In this document: positions 1 to 19,240 of the stretch, in pieces
Layout of the letters: every line of letters begins with the position of its first letter
How positions within the stretch are numbered: the first letter of the stretch is position 1
Assembly (NCBI GenBank): GCA_012295275.1
Contig: CM022665.1
Span: 41,311,152 to 41,375,151, forward strand
DNA: 64,000 nucleotides
Direction: 5' to 3'
From: Chrysomallon squamiferum
Taxonomy: Eukaryota; Mollusca; Gastropoda; Neomphalida; Peltospiridae
The notes under the pieces: generated by a model
What the model saw: the letters and a program-made list of their open reading frames with translations, nothing else
Database searches by the model: none
What the model was told of the DNA's origin: nothing
Made by a program: the position numbers and the translations under genes

Positions 1-133
1 TTTTAAAAACTAAATTAAATATTCATTCATTTGTTAATTTTCCTTTTCTTTCCATAATTCTACGACTCTGACAACTTTTAAACAAAACTGAGGCATATAC
101 TAGAACTAATTTCGTTTGCTTTACATTTAACAG

Positions 134-6507
<6,374 letters not shown>

Positions 6508-7635
6508 CAACGCAGAGATATAAATGTTTCGCTTCAACGAATTTCATCCTGTCCAGTGTAACCAAACAAAAATAATGTAATGATATAATTACACGAAACT
6601 ATTCAGGGAAACTCGCTGCGCTTAACTGTTGTTAACCGTCCAAGGGGAGAATTACGACAGATTAATTCTGGTGACAAAACGAGAGCCAGTGTAATTGTAT
6701 GATCAGCTTATATGTCCATTACATTTTATAAGACGATGTTTATTTTGTTTCAGTTAGAAGCAAAAGGTACCCGGTACTATATATATTTTACATATATGGT
6801 CACCATTTATGTTACGTCATAGCTCATGCTATTTGAGTATTTGAGTAGGTGTTTTTTTTCCTGCGAGACAAATACTGATAACAACACAGCTTTTAATGTG
6901 TTTAACATTTCCAGTGTTTTTATTATTTTTTTTAATTTTTTTTTACGTTATTTTGATATAACCGGCAGCAGGATTTGTGTGCGAGTCTGGTAATGAGTGG
7001 TATTTAAGACTGTCCTTGTTCTTTAATATAAATTGAAGAACTCCGACTGGTTTCCGCAATGTCAAGGTCAGCTGAGCAGAAACGTGGCAACCACAAAATG
7101 GTTGTTAACGTTGTGTTAGTGCCTTTTAAACCTGCTTTTTTTTTCTCTATTTTATTCACAAATAAATAATAGGGAATAAAAAAAAATAAAATAAAATCAT
7201 CATGTTTATAATAATATATTTCAGACGTTGTTTATTGCTTTTATAAAGCAAAATGACAAAACTGATGTCGCCATTTTCAAGTGGAGGAATATTCTTCACG
7301 TGACGTCACAAATTTGATGGACCCCAAAAACACAAAGAATTGTTTTGTACGAGTTTTGACTTAAACCAAAATTTGTCTAAGACTGTCGAAGCACTGTGAT
7401 TTTCATACGTTATATTATTTACTTATTATTATTTGCCGAACTCGAAAGTAGTAAATGCAAGTGTATTGATTTTGTTTTCGCGTAAAAAAAACAAAAAACC
7501 CAGTACATTAGAACTAAATAGTTTGTTAAATAACGTCAATTTATTTATTATTCTTTAAAATAAAAACTGTTTACAGTCCAGAAATTAAGCACTACAGAAG
7601 TAATTTTGAACATCTTATACATATATATGTATATG

Positions 7636-7678
<43 letters not shown>

Positions 7679-7701
7679 GTGTGTATATATATATGTGTGT
7701 G

Positions 7702-7732
<31 letters not shown>

Positions 7733-8165
7733 ACGTGTGTGTATGTGTGACTGTACTTAATAACAAGTAATTTATCGAAGTAAATATTGTTCCGTCCCAA
7801 AAAGCTATGTTTCCTATTAGTGCCTGAAAATCTAGAAATGTATCTAGCTATCTTATCTTGCCAGTACTATATATACATGTATTTGCCTCAAACTACTACT
7901 TTATTTTTTTTTTTTTTTTTTGCTTGTTTAATAATGTTGTATGCAGTACTATCATTTTTCAGCAAAAGATCCATTTATTGAATGTCCATAACAAACATTT
8001 TGAAATATAAACTGTTATAATGAAAACTATTTTTTACAGCTCTTCCTTTTTTTTTTTCTTTTTCTTTTTTTTATGTTAAATGCACCGTTTTTATAATAAA
8101 ACTGAATAAAATCAATTACAAAAGCTGCCTTAAATTTTCTTTTATGAAATAACAAGTACAAGAGA

Positions 8166-8199
<34 letters not shown>

Positions 8200-8328
8200 A
8201 AAATTAATTATAATGAAGTATAATCATTAAAATGTTTTCACTCTTTGCTTTGGGTTTAGGTCTCTCTTTTTTTTTTTACTTCATCTTATTTTATTTTTAT
8301 TTTTTCTTATGATAGAGAGAACGAAAGC

Positions 8329-8391
<63 letters not shown>

Positions 8392-8716
8392 AAATAATAA
8401 ACCTCATGTCTTGAACCAGTCGAGTTTAACAGAAAATGATCGATGGCGTCAAGAGTTCGTTCCATATTTTCCACATGTTAGGTACGTACGCCAGTAGGTG
8501 CATAATAAGGATTGATACGACTTCTGCTGAATCACTGTATTATTTTCAGTTAATCTACAAGCAGCTGTGTTATAGCATGATGGTTGTTTCTTGTACGCAG
8601 TCGAGCTTCTCGTTATAACTGAAGTGTTTCAGTGTGATTGGTGATTCAATAATTGTTAGCTACGGCAGAAATTAGAAATATGTCAACAAATTGTACGCCT
8701 GTAATTGATAATCGCC

Positions 8717-8748
<32 letters not shown>

Positions 8749-8814
8749 TAATAAAAAAAATAATAAATAAATATTAATAATAATAAATAAAAAATTAATA
8801 AAAAAATAAAATAA

Positions 8815-8873
<59 letters not shown>

Positions 8874-9064
8874 TAATTATAATAATAATAAAATTAAAAA
8901 ATAATAAAAATTAATAATAATTATAAAAAATTAAAATATATATGTGTATATAATAATAATAATAATAAATAATTATAATAATAATAAAAAAATATATAAT
9001 AATAACAAAATTAAAAAATAACTATAATTTTAAAAAATTAAAATATATATGTGTATATAATAAT

Positions 9065-9102
<38 letters not shown>

Positions 9103-9443
9103 TAATAATAATAAATTAATAATAAATAAATAAAAAATAAGTAGAATTTTAAAAAAAGAGAAAGAAAAAAAACTGTTCTTCATTTAGCGTATCCATTCAT
9201 GATATTGAAATTGTTGCCATTCTGAGAAATTAAAGCAGTCATCAGTAATCTTGTTTGTTTAAACCTTAATCGAAGTCTCAAAAGTTCCCTTGATAGAACT
9301 CGATCAATATTTAACATAGAGTAATGATTTAAAAAAAAAAAAAATTCTTGATTTTTTAAAAACAAAAAAATATTAAAATAAAAATAAAAATTAAAAGTTT
9401 AATGAGAAATATTACTGAACAATAACTGGCTTAATATCAGAGT

Positions 9444-9475
<32 letters not shown>

Positions 9476-10161
9476 TGATAATAATTATAATAGTAGTAAT
9501 AGTAGTAGTAGAAGTAGTAGTAGTACTAGTAGTAGTAGAAGTAGTAGTAGAAGTAGTAGTAGGAGAAGTAGTAGTAGGAGTAGTAGTAGTAGTAATGTTA
9601 TTTTTGTTGTTATTTTCGTTAGAGTCCCTTTTTTGCGTCTCAGATCCACTTTTTTTTTTTTTTTTTATTTATTTATTTATTTACTTATTAATTAATTAAT
9701 TGATTGATTTTAATTTGTATTTCTTTCTTTCTTTCTTTCTTTTTTTCTGGATTGTTTTTATCTTTTGTTGTTGTTGTTTTTTTGTTTTATCACTACTTGT
9801 CCAGCAAAAAATATAATTGTTTTGTTTTCAAAGGAATTTTAAAGGCATTGTTTGAAAGTTTTCGAATTAACCACTAACAAAAAAATATATATATAATAAA
9901 AAAAAACCTAATAAAATAACATAAATAAATAAATAAATAAAAGAAAAACAAAAATAATAATTGAATAAAATATAAAAAACACTACAGCATTTGTAACAGA
10001 TTTTCTTTATAATGGTAATCTGACATTAGTGTTTAAAGGAAATGCTGGAAACCTGATCTGTGTTGTTTTAATACTTCATGGTTTACGGCTACTGCCACGA
10101 CGGCCACTGCTGCAACCACTTCAGCGAGGACATCATCTGAACCCCTAAATTGAAGAGCTTT

Positions 10162-10212
<51 letters not shown>

Positions 10213-10771
10213 TGGCACGTTGATAAAATGCAAAACCACAATTCGTACACGAAACGAAATAATATCAATAAAAAGAAATTATGCTGGCAGACAGTAAAAC
10301 TTAAATTTTCGATCAATTTTTTTAATTAAAATGTTTTCATTGTTGTAAACATCATTACACTCTAGACCTACGATTGATAATGACAAGCCAAATTTTGGTT
10401 TCTGCTCGATAATATTGACATTTCTGGTTTTATGAAAAAATTGAATCCGCTAATTAACGAATCTTTTTTTTTTTTTTTTTTTTAGGTTTTTTTAAGTGGA
10501 CTCACAAACATTAACTTTTTTGTACATATTAATTGAAATCTTTGAATATTCTCCGTCACCAAAATCGATTAACATTTATTATTCTGTATATATGTGAATT
10601 GTTTTCGATTTTAAATTTGTATTTCATAGTATACTAGTCGGAAAGTAAGGCAAACTATCGAATCCAACCCTCTCCCATTAAATAAAATATTAAGTACTTG
10701 TACATTACTTTCCTATAATTAGTCCTAATTAATTGATTAATGAAAAAAAGTTAGCCTTTAATTTTCTTTTT

Positions 10772-10805
<34 letters not shown>

Positions 10806-11747
10806 CTATTTATATATCACAATGACCTCGCAAAATATTTTTGAAAACATTAATGATGTTATCTACTAATCATTAAAAACTGTCTAAAATTTAACAGAAG
10901 CAATGATCAATTAAATAATCCATTTTTTTTTTTTTTTCTCTAATCGTTATATAAACTTAACGTACCAGAATCAAAATTACAGATTTGTATTTGGACGTGG
11001 GCACGTAAAAAGAGTTATCCAATACAGATTTTTTTTTATTCCTTCAGTTTATTGTTTGTGATAATTTACATGATGTGAAGGGAAAACGTTTAGAGTTTTG
11101 CTTATGTCATCTGTTAAAGGCAAATACGAGTACTGTCTATTTGATTTCTTTTATCAAGGTTGTATTTCATAGAAAAAAAAAAAAAATAATAATAATAATT
11201 AATATAAAAATATTTTAAAAATTAAAAATTGTAGATTTAATTGTATATGTTTTTAAACAAACAACTATAAATATACTTATAAAAAAGAAGAGGTAAATAG
11301 AACAAAAATAGCAGATTTACTTATATATATATATATATATTTGAACAAACAAATATAAAAATAATTATTAAAAAAAAAAAAAAAATAGAAGGAAAAAAAT
11401 AGACTGAAATCGTAGGGGAATTGCTTTATAAAAAATCTTTTGTTATCTATCTGAGCAAAATAATATGATAGTCACAAATATTTAATATTTCGCTTTCTTT
11501 CTCAGTCTGTTATGAATAACATGCGGTACATAATTATAATCAGAGCATCAAAGTCTGCAAGATAGGTTAAAGGTTATCATCGTATTATCACGAGTGTATC
11601 CACATATCTCTTTATCTATCTGTAAATACATATACACAAACACAGTCACACACACACACACATATAAGAGAGGCCGAGAGTGAATGAGAGAGAGGCAGAA
11701 AATGAACGAGAGAGAGGCGAGAGTGAACCACAAAGAGGTCGAGAATG

Positions 11748-11785
<38 letters not shown>

Positions 11786-12759
11786 AACAAGAAAGTCGGA
11801 GATAAACGGGACAAAGAGAAATTAACTGACTGAACACAAAAATGACTGTTTGGCACACTTTAATACAGATATAGATTCTTCCTGGTCATTAACACATACC
11901 TGTTCAATTACGTGGCTAATAATGTCGTGTTATATTCTATATTTATCTGGTACAGATATGTCGTTTAGATCTATAACTGACCTTTTATCTTGGTACCGTT
12001 TGATATACACTGATGTGTATTGACTTTTCTTTTCTAGAAGGCTTCAAATGAAATTCTCGAATCGTTATTTCGACACGTTAGATCAGCTTAAAAAATAAAT
12101 CAAACGAAAAAAATTACGGATATATCACTGACTTTAATACAGTGTACACATGAACCAGAAAAACTCATGAAATATTTAGACTTCAAGCTTTTTCTCTTCA
12201 GTAATATTAAATGTACATTACTGATTGATATAAAAAAAAAAAAAAAAAACATGTTTAACGATAAGATGAAAACTTCATTTATTATTAATTTATTTTCAAT
12301 TCATTTTTAAGTGGTTTTTTTTTTTTTTTAAAGTATTAATACTTTTATTATTATTATTGTTATTATTGCAGCACTATGTTATATACCTTTACAACAAATA
12401 AACCTCGTGTTTTACTGCACGATCCCATCAGAGCACAAGTTCGTCTATTTTAATGTTTGAGTAATTACTACATTTGACCTTCTTGAACCGGCAAGCTGAT
12501 AGTAATTACAGTATAATTATCTTCAAAATCTAAGGTTCAAAACATAACGTGTATGTACTTAGCTTTTAAGAACGTGAGTGAGTCCAAATTTAGCTTCTGA
12601 TTGATTACAGCTGGTAACAGTTTCATTTTAAAGACCGATAGATGATCGAACACCTGAAAACACTCCCCCACATTTTCACATTAGTGGGATTTTTTTTTTT
12701 TTTTTTTTTTTTAAATTTATTATTTAAACGTTTCTGCCATTTGCATTTGGATGATCTCG
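6508..12759. other. Intergenic region with no gene seen, rich in simple repeats
   Basis: No exon with good splice sites or recognisable protein was found on either strand. Contents include (AT)n/(TG)n at 7617-7750, (AG)n at 8335-8388, a long AAT/A-rich stretch at 8720-9135, (GTA)n at 9478-9597, an AG tract at 10168-10208 and long poly-A/poly-T runs. The open frames at 8436-8618 and 9180-9365 have no recognisable similarity or supporting splice structure. Confidence 0.7.
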
Positions 12760-12861
12760 AATACATGACGTGGCGCCCTCTGTCTGCTCTTGTGGATACC
12801 ACTCTGTATGATATCATGTTGATGACATTGTAGTGACTTTCTGATCTTACTGTTTTGCAGT

Positions 12862-12895
12862 TGGTAGTAGTAATAGGAGTGGTAATAGCAGTAGC

Positions 12896-12965
<70 letters not shown>

Positions 12966-13362
12966 ATAGTAGTAATAGTAGTAGTAGTAGTAGTAGTAGA
13001 TTATTTGCAATAATATCATTTTGATGACATTGTGGTGGATAGATGATCTTATTGTTTAGTAGTAGTAGTAGTAATAGTAATAGTAGTAACAGTAGTAATA
13101 GTAGTAATAGTAATAGTAGTAATAGTAGTAACAGTAATAGTAGTAGTATTAGTAGTGGCAATGGTACTAATAGTAATTGTAGCAATAGTAGAAGAATCAA
13201 AACTTTCATAACATTTTTATTGCATTGATTTTGTTGTATTATTATTATTATTATTAGTAGTAGTAGTAGTAGTTTTGTAGTAGTGGTTGTAGTAGTATTG
13301 TTGTTATTATTATTAGTAGTAGTAGTAGTAGTGGTTGTAGTAGTATTGTTGTTATTATTCAC
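12862..13362. repeat. (AGT)n / (AAT)n trinucleotide arrays
   Basis: Near-continuous AGT repeats (12862-13000), then mixed AGT/AAT (13058-13190), then ATT/AGT (13235-13360). They are separated by a short unique motif (TTTGATGACATTGTGGTGG). Poly-Leu, poly-Tyr and poly-Ser frames here are artefacts of the repeat. The unit B counterpart (19190-19520) is shorter and has the block ATTGCAATAATATCATTTTG reiterated at 19308-19375. Confidence 0.95.
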
Positions 13363-14520
13363 AGTCACTTCATCTAAGAAACTCCTTACTTCTTTCTTTC
13401 TTTTTTTAACCGTTTTCACTTTTTATTTTTTGCTAGTAACATTACTCTTTATAACCCTTTATAAGTCTCATTATCCCTCCATATACATTATCGTTAAAAA
13501 AAAAAAAAAAAAAATTAAATTTAAATAAATTAAAATTGAATTTTTTTTTTTTCTAAAGCTGGCAGACATTAAATTTACATTTCACTATCGCGTGAGCCTA
13601 CTGATCTGTTTTCCATTCTAGTACTTTAATGTTTCACTGTAATGACATCATCTTTAAAGTACTTTTAAATTACGTATAGGAAAACACAATGACCTCACAA
13701 AAGAAAGAGGTGACTGGAGAAGTCGCTAAAAAAAGCCGAAAAAACAAATCCTTTAATCTTAACTGGATATATATATATATATGTATAAAAGCACGAGAAT
13801 AAAATAATTTCACTTTTTTAATTCCTGATACATGTACAAAAGCACGGGATTAATTAAACTCTTCACGATCATTTCTAACATTTCACAAGCAAGGTCAGAA
13901 CATTTTTATTTAATAGTTTTTGGTTATTGGCATCCAAAGGTAGAGTAATTGCATTAAAGAATCGTTAATTTTTTTTTTTTTTCGTATGACAACCACTGAT
14001 ATTTAATTTTAAAAAAAAGGGCAAGAAAAGCATTATTCTTTTTGCTGGAAAAGTAATGAAAAATAACTGAATACATCATTTGATTTTCTCGACACGTTCG
14101 CTGTAAACCCGTCACACGGAAGGCTCGAAAAACCAGGTTAAGACCCACTCCGATTTAAACCCTGTATTTGCACAAAAGCACAATAATTAAACTGTTAAAT
14201 CGTTTGATTCTCTTCGTATTTATTTCACGAAAACCATTAATGATTCTCGCGTACTGTTAGACAAAAAAAAAAAATGTTATTAAAATCTTAACGTGATATT
14301 AGTAGTACACATGTCTACGAATTAATTCAACAAATCGTTTGATTTCCTATCGTATAACATGGAAAAGCAGAATATTATGATTAATTCGTAATTGGATATC
14401 AACTCTAAGTACAGTATTTAAATTAAGCCGATGCATGTTGACTACGACTGTATTAATCACACGCTGCCGTGGCCGTGACCTAGACAACGCTACCATTTTA
14501 GACTCTCGTCTGCTTCTTCT

Positions 14521-14685
14521 GTGTTAGCTGAGTGGTAATAAGATCGATCCTTACTGATCAACCCATCGAATGATGTCTCGTTCTAACCAGTGCTCGAAGG
14601 GTAGTGTGACACAGGTCGTGTTATGAACTTTGCTGTTTGTGGGATTGTGCCTATATAAAAAAAAAAAAATGTTGCTTTCTGATAA
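14521..14685 (+). mobile_element. SINE fragment (same family as 4518-4746), unit A
   Basis: Contains GATCGATCCTTACTGATCAA, GTCTCGTTCTAACCAGTGCT, GGTCGTG and TTTGTGGGATTGTGCC followed by TATATAAAA, in the order of the SINE seen in reverse at 4518-4746. The 3' part of the SINE is missing or too diverged to recognise. It lies downstream of the SelL-A 3' UTR exon. Confidence 0.55.
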
Positions 14686-15252
14686 ACAGATATCTGAATG
14701 GTTCGTAATCTTATGTCCAGCATAATAGGTCATTTCAGTTTTTGTTTTTTCCTTTCCTTTTCTACTGATGAATTTTATTCTAACAAAATATGTACGAACT
14801 GCATAGTGAAAAGAATTGAACAGAATTTTGTATACAAATATTTTATTTCATGTTTTATTCTATTAACGATAAGTAGACAAGACTATATATATTTGCCAAG
14901 TCAACATTACTGATGTGTATGTATGTGTGTGTGTGCGTGTGCGTGTGTGTTTAATTAAAAAATAAAAATACAAGTAAATAAAACAGCAGCAGCAGCAGCA
15001 ACAACAACGACAACAACGACGACAACAACAACAACAACAACAATAATAACAGCAGAACAACGAGAAGAACAACAGCAACAATATTAATAAGATAAAAATC
15101 TCTAATCACTTTACTAGTTAAGGACTCATACTTTAAAAACGTCTTAATAACAAAAGGGCAAAGCTCTGGCACTGATGTCGAATTGGTCATTAAAAAACAG
15201 TACCGGGGCAGATCTGATCGACTGAGCCACGTCATCCTTTTAGTAGGATCAC

Positions 15253-15330
15253 CTCAGGCGGAATAACTGATATATCCAGTCAAGGCCTTCTTCAGTTTCA
15301 CCTTGACCTTCATTGCAGTTAATACCTGAG
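15253..15330 (-). promoter_or_regulatory. SECIS element of SelL-A
   Basis: RNA hairpin that directs selenocysteine insertion at UGA, in the last exon of SelL-A (exon start 15349). On the minus strand, helix I is formed by CTCAGG with CCTGAG and by TAACTG with CAGTTA. The core quartet is ATGA (15310-15313) against GGAT (15274-15277). Helix II is AGGTCAAGG with CCTTGACT with one bulged G. An unpaired AAA lies in the apical part (GGTGAAACTG). About 32 nt separate the two core strands, as in well-studied SECIS elements. The SelL-C gene conserves the structure despite substitutions. Confidence 0.88.
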
Positions 15331-15506
15331 CTGGCTTTCGATCAGAAGTCTGAAATATAAATGAAATATATATTAAAAATAATGGTTAATGTGAAATTTT
15401 AAACAGATTTTATTCTTTATAACATGTAAACACAAATGAAGTTGTTCAGTGATAAAATTAGACACACATGAATGTATAAAGATACATATGTGTGTGTGTG
15501 TGTGTG

Positions 15507-15583
<77 letters not shown>

Positions 15584-15623
15584 GGACGGTGGTAGGGAAG
15601 GATAATGAATTTATAAATTACCT

Positions 15624-17069
15624 TCACAAATGCCAAGTCAACATTACTGATTTGTCTGTGATTTCTTTAAGAGTTTCCAACAGAAAATCAGTTGTTGGTC
15701 TGTCCTTCGCTGACTTTCCAAAAAACTGCAGTTTTACTGTTCCGTTCTGATCAATGATAAAATCCCCTCCCATCTGAAGATTGACAGCAATACAATATTA
15801 CATTTAGTAATGGTAATGTTTTTTTGTTTTTTTCACACGTTTGTTATTGTTTGCAGATGCTCTACGGTATATTTTTGTAAGTTAAGTGATTGTAATACGG
15901 TGTCTAATTTATTTACATTAATTCCTCTTTATACGTCGTTTGTGTTTTCAAACGACCCTTTGAGGATATATACAGACGAAACCCTTTTTTACTTTGGTTC
16001 TATTATTTATTAATTTATATTTTTTATTTTACTATTATTACTGTGTTATTTGAGAGTATGGCTGATACCAAACCTCAACATGTTCTTGTTAATTAACAGC
16101 AAGGTATCTTTCGTACGCGAAATATCTAGAACACTGATTGGAATGAAAAATACGTTTATGGACGACGAATCGTTATATCTCTGCACACACTCTAACTACG
16201 AAGTACTCTGTCGCGTCCATTCTGGATACTGTTTGATGAATGTATTCTTTTTATATTCATTATTAGAATATATATTTAGTGCTTGCGTGACTTCTTCACT
16301 GCATGACGTCATTTGATTAGACACACACACACACACACACATATAGAAACCCACCCACCCACACACACACACACACACACGCATACACTGCTAGCAGGCA
16401 TATACTCATTTTATACGGTAACAACCGTAATGTAAAGTAATGTAAAGTGAAATAAAGTAAATAAATAAATAAACAAATAAATCAAAGAAAACCTGGTTTG
16501 GATCGTCGTGAAGGTCCGCGTAAGGGCGTGGCAAAGATCTTTCAGCAGCCATTTGTTCCCCGTAATACACCATACAGGCGACAGACCAAACCTGCAAGGA
16601 AAATATTTCTGCAGTTTTATTTATTTATTTGTATTAACATTCATTCATATATATAGTTCATATAAATGAAAACCTAAATGAATTTCTACACATACATATA
16701 TTGGTATTCAAGTCCTCTCTTCATAATATTTTATTTTAACCTTTTTTCTTTCTTTCTTTTTTATTTATTTATTTTTTTTTTTTTCTTTCTTTTTTTTTTT
16801 TTTTTTTTTTTACCACGAAATAAAAAGGCTTATATAAAAACTTACCATAGAAACAGATTTTATCATACCAAACGCTGCATAGACCTGAATGTATAACATA
16901 AAATATGCTTGAATGCATACCTAACAAGAACTGCAAGCATATTGAGAAAACAATTAAAGCAACTAAAAAGAAGAAGAAAAAAACTGAAATCAAATACGAT
17001 AAATAGAGAAAGAACGAAAGAGAGACATAATGAGACAAAGAGAGAGATTACAAGGACGCACTTGAACAA

Positions 17070-17105
<36 letters not shown>

Positions 17106-18717
17106 GAAGGCGTGTTTAGAGTTACCTTTCTTCCGGAATCCAGCAGAAGGTCAAAAGGGCAATTGGTGTCAGCCAACCAGCGCTCGGCTCCAGAACGTGC
17201 ACCAAATGAAAGCAAAAGAATCTGTGAGTTAGCTAAAGAAAATTCGTTCTGGAACAGAAAGATAATTATATTTAATTTCCACGGAAAACAAAGTAATAAA
17301 TAAAAATTACAAATCATGAAAGGATTCAAGCTTTCTGAAAATAAACTGTTTGCTTTATGAGGTATACCTGTAACATGCATAGATATATAGTCTTTCCCCG
17401 GCATTATCGTTTAATATCACAGACAACAACAATAGTAATAATAATTACAATAACAACAGTAATAATAATAATAATAAAATATGTTTTACGCATTCACATA
17501 CAACATCTAACACTAGCATTACTAACACCACAACCACTACTACTACTACTGCTACTACTACTACTGCTGCTACTACTACTTATATAATTCAACAATGTGC
17601 CGTATCCAGTATCTACTACTATTGTTTACTACCACTACCACTTCCACTGCTAATACTACCACCACCACCATTACTACTATTATTATAACTACTACTATTA
17701 CTACTGCTATTACTAATCTACTTCTACTACTTCTACACTACTAATCGGCTATTACTGCTATTAATAACATTAGTAACAGCAGTAGTATCTGTAGTAGCAG
17801 CAACGTGGTGATAATGGTAACAAGTAGTAATAGTAGTAGCAGTAGCAGTAGTAGTACTAGTAGTACTAGTAGTAGTAATAGTAGTAGTAGTAGTAGTAGC
17901 AGCAGCACTAGTAGCGAGAAAAGAAAAAGAAGACCATATTGACCTGTCTAGCCACTAGCTGTGACACGTGATCTCGTCATGGAAGTCAAGCAAAATGGCG
18001 GAGAGCAACAAGAACAATATTCTGCTGTCCCAGATATTCTTTGATTGTTACTGTTTTTCCCGTTCTAGCGTCAACCAGTGGGATGTTCACAGGCCCTTGC
18101 TGCCCTAACTCAACAGAGTGGAGTTTTCCTTCATTAATATTTTTGTCTATTAGCTTTAGAACGTTATCCCATTGATGCTAAACAAAACGAAATAGCGTTG
18201 AGACTATAACTTTTATTATTTCAGTACAGTAATCATAATTATGATATATCGTGTTGTCTGTAACGCATTCAAATAAAAATATTAATTTTTAAAATAAAAT
18301 AAAACATTTGTATTAAAACTGAATTATATTTATATGTTGCATTTTCGAAAACGAAAATGAATCTTAGGTAAATAATTTTCTTCGAATAAATGAAATGAAA
18401 TGAAATGAAATCAAATAATAAAAGGCACGTTAAATCTTCACGCATTCAAAAGAAACGAAAAAAAAAAAAAAAAAAAATAAATAAATAAAATAAAAAAAAA
18501 AAAATAATAAAAAAAAAAATAGTAATAATTAAAAAAAAAATAAATACAATAAAATAAAAATAAAAATAATAATAATAAAAAATCAAAGAAATAATATATA
18601 AAACAAACAAAAAAATAAAAATATAAATAAATAAATAAATAAAAATATTAAAAATAAAAACATTGTTCACTTACCTCAACACTTACATATTCGTTTATAA
18701 CATCACGATAGTGAAAT
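15624..18717 (-). CDS. SelL: Selenoprotein L copy A (5'-truncated: exons 4-9 only)
   Basis: Thioredoxin-fold selenoprotein of the peroxiredoxin-like 2 group. Coding exons on the minus strand: 18675-18717, 17944-18177, 17126-17248, 16846-16884, 16493-16591, 15624-15773 (exon continues to 15622), then a 3' UTR exon from 15349 with the SECIS. Lengths and phases match copies B and C exactly except in the first and last coding exons. The second exon carries RHFA-TGA-LP-TGA-RDHV, read as RHFAULPURDHV, the UxxU motif that replaces CxxC (TGA at 17986-17988 and 17977-17979). The stop TGA is two bases before the last donor. No counterparts of exons 1-3 fit between this copy and unit B (under 400 bp). 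So A is either a 5'-truncated duplicate or an alternative 3' cassette for the exons at 26739-28400. The peptide, 228 codons, looks identical to the same part of B. Confidence 0.82.
17536..17915. repeat. (ACT)n / (AGT)n trinucleotide tracts in SelL-A intron
   Basis: ACT repeats (17536-17780) followed by AGT/AGC repeats (17785-17915), a loose inverted arrangement just downstream of the UxxU exon. The unit B counterpart is at 23785-24112. Confidence 0.9.
17977..17988 (-). other. Two selenocysteine codons (UxxU) in SelL-A
   Basis: Minus-strand reading TGA CTT CCA TGA, within a 78-codon exon that is otherwise open and conserved with copies B and C. Both TGA codons are conserved in all three copies, which argues against random nonsense mutation. 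Confidence 0.9.
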
Positions 18718-18912
18718 CTGGATAATAAAATTAAGTTAGTTTAGTTAATAAATAAAGAGAACATTAATAAAATAATGCAAAAGACGCTCGGAAAAAACTG
18801 GTTTACTTGTCAAATAAATTTATTTTATCCTAAGCTTGAAGTAATTAACCTTAGTGGTCTGATGGACGAAAGATGAAAATATGCTCTGTTAAACAGAGTG
18901 AAGTTAAAATAA

Positions 18913-18920
18913 TATATCTA

Positions 18921-18992
<72 letters not shown>

Positions 18993-18993
18993 A
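18913..18993. repeat. (ATCT)n tetranucleotide microsatellite
   Basis: About 80 bases of TATC repeats near the end of unit A. The unit B counterpart is shorter (about 25110-25166), a clear length difference between the copies. Confidence 0.97.
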
Positions 18994-19206
18994 ATACTCT
19001 GATTTCAATCCATAGACAGAAACGAAAACCAGTCTATAATATATCCCCCATACACTGAAGATTAGAGAATATTTCTAATACACGACGTGGCGCCCTCTGT
19101 CTGCTCTTGTGGATACCACTGTGTATGATATCATGTTGATGACATTGTAGTGACTCTCTGATCTTACTGTTTTGCAGTTGGTAGTAGTAATAGGAGTGGT
19201 AATAGC

Positions 19207-19240
<34 letters not shown>

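Larger units (their letters stand above)
12760..19076. repeat. Segmental tandem duplication, unit A (about 6.3 kb)
   Basis: This stretch and 19077-25255 are direct tandem copies. Both begin with the block AATACA/CGACGTGGCGCCCTC and both end with GATTAGAGAATATTTCTAAT. They carry the same SINE piece, the same microsatellites and the same six SelL exons plus SECIS exon. Differences are mainly repeat-length changes and scattered substitutions, so the duplication looks recent. Unit A has the longer (AGT)n and (ATCT)n arrays. Confidence 0.93.

Noticed and set aside
8436-8618. Plus-strand 60-codon frame in the intergenic region
   Set aside because: No recognisable similarity, no supporting splice structure and no neighbouring exon. 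Length is expected by chance.
9180-9365. Minus-strand 61-codon frame with a non-repetitive core (LRLRLRFKQTRLLMTALI)
   Set aside because: The core is not low-complexity, but it matches no family I know. It is isolated between A-rich and poly-A stretches with no clear splice sites.
12720-13419. Long minus-strand frames of poly-Leu, poly-Tyr and poly-Asn/Thr
   Set aside because: They are translations of AGT/AAT/ATT trinucleotide repeats, open in several frames at once, with no flanking splice or conserved sequence. The same applies to 4633-4860, 5142-5345, 19034-19346, 25477-25869 and 36951-37403.
15253-15349. Coding reading of the SelL-A last exon (…KVKLKKALTGY…)
   Set aside because: The frame already ends at 15624 in the preceding exon. 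The bases compared with copy C are conserved as a hairpin with non-triplet length changes, so this is 3' UTR.
16301-16312. Palindromic TGACGTCA resembling a CRE site in a SelL-A intron (also in unit B)
   Set aside because: An 8-base palindrome deep in an intron is expected by chance and has no supporting context.
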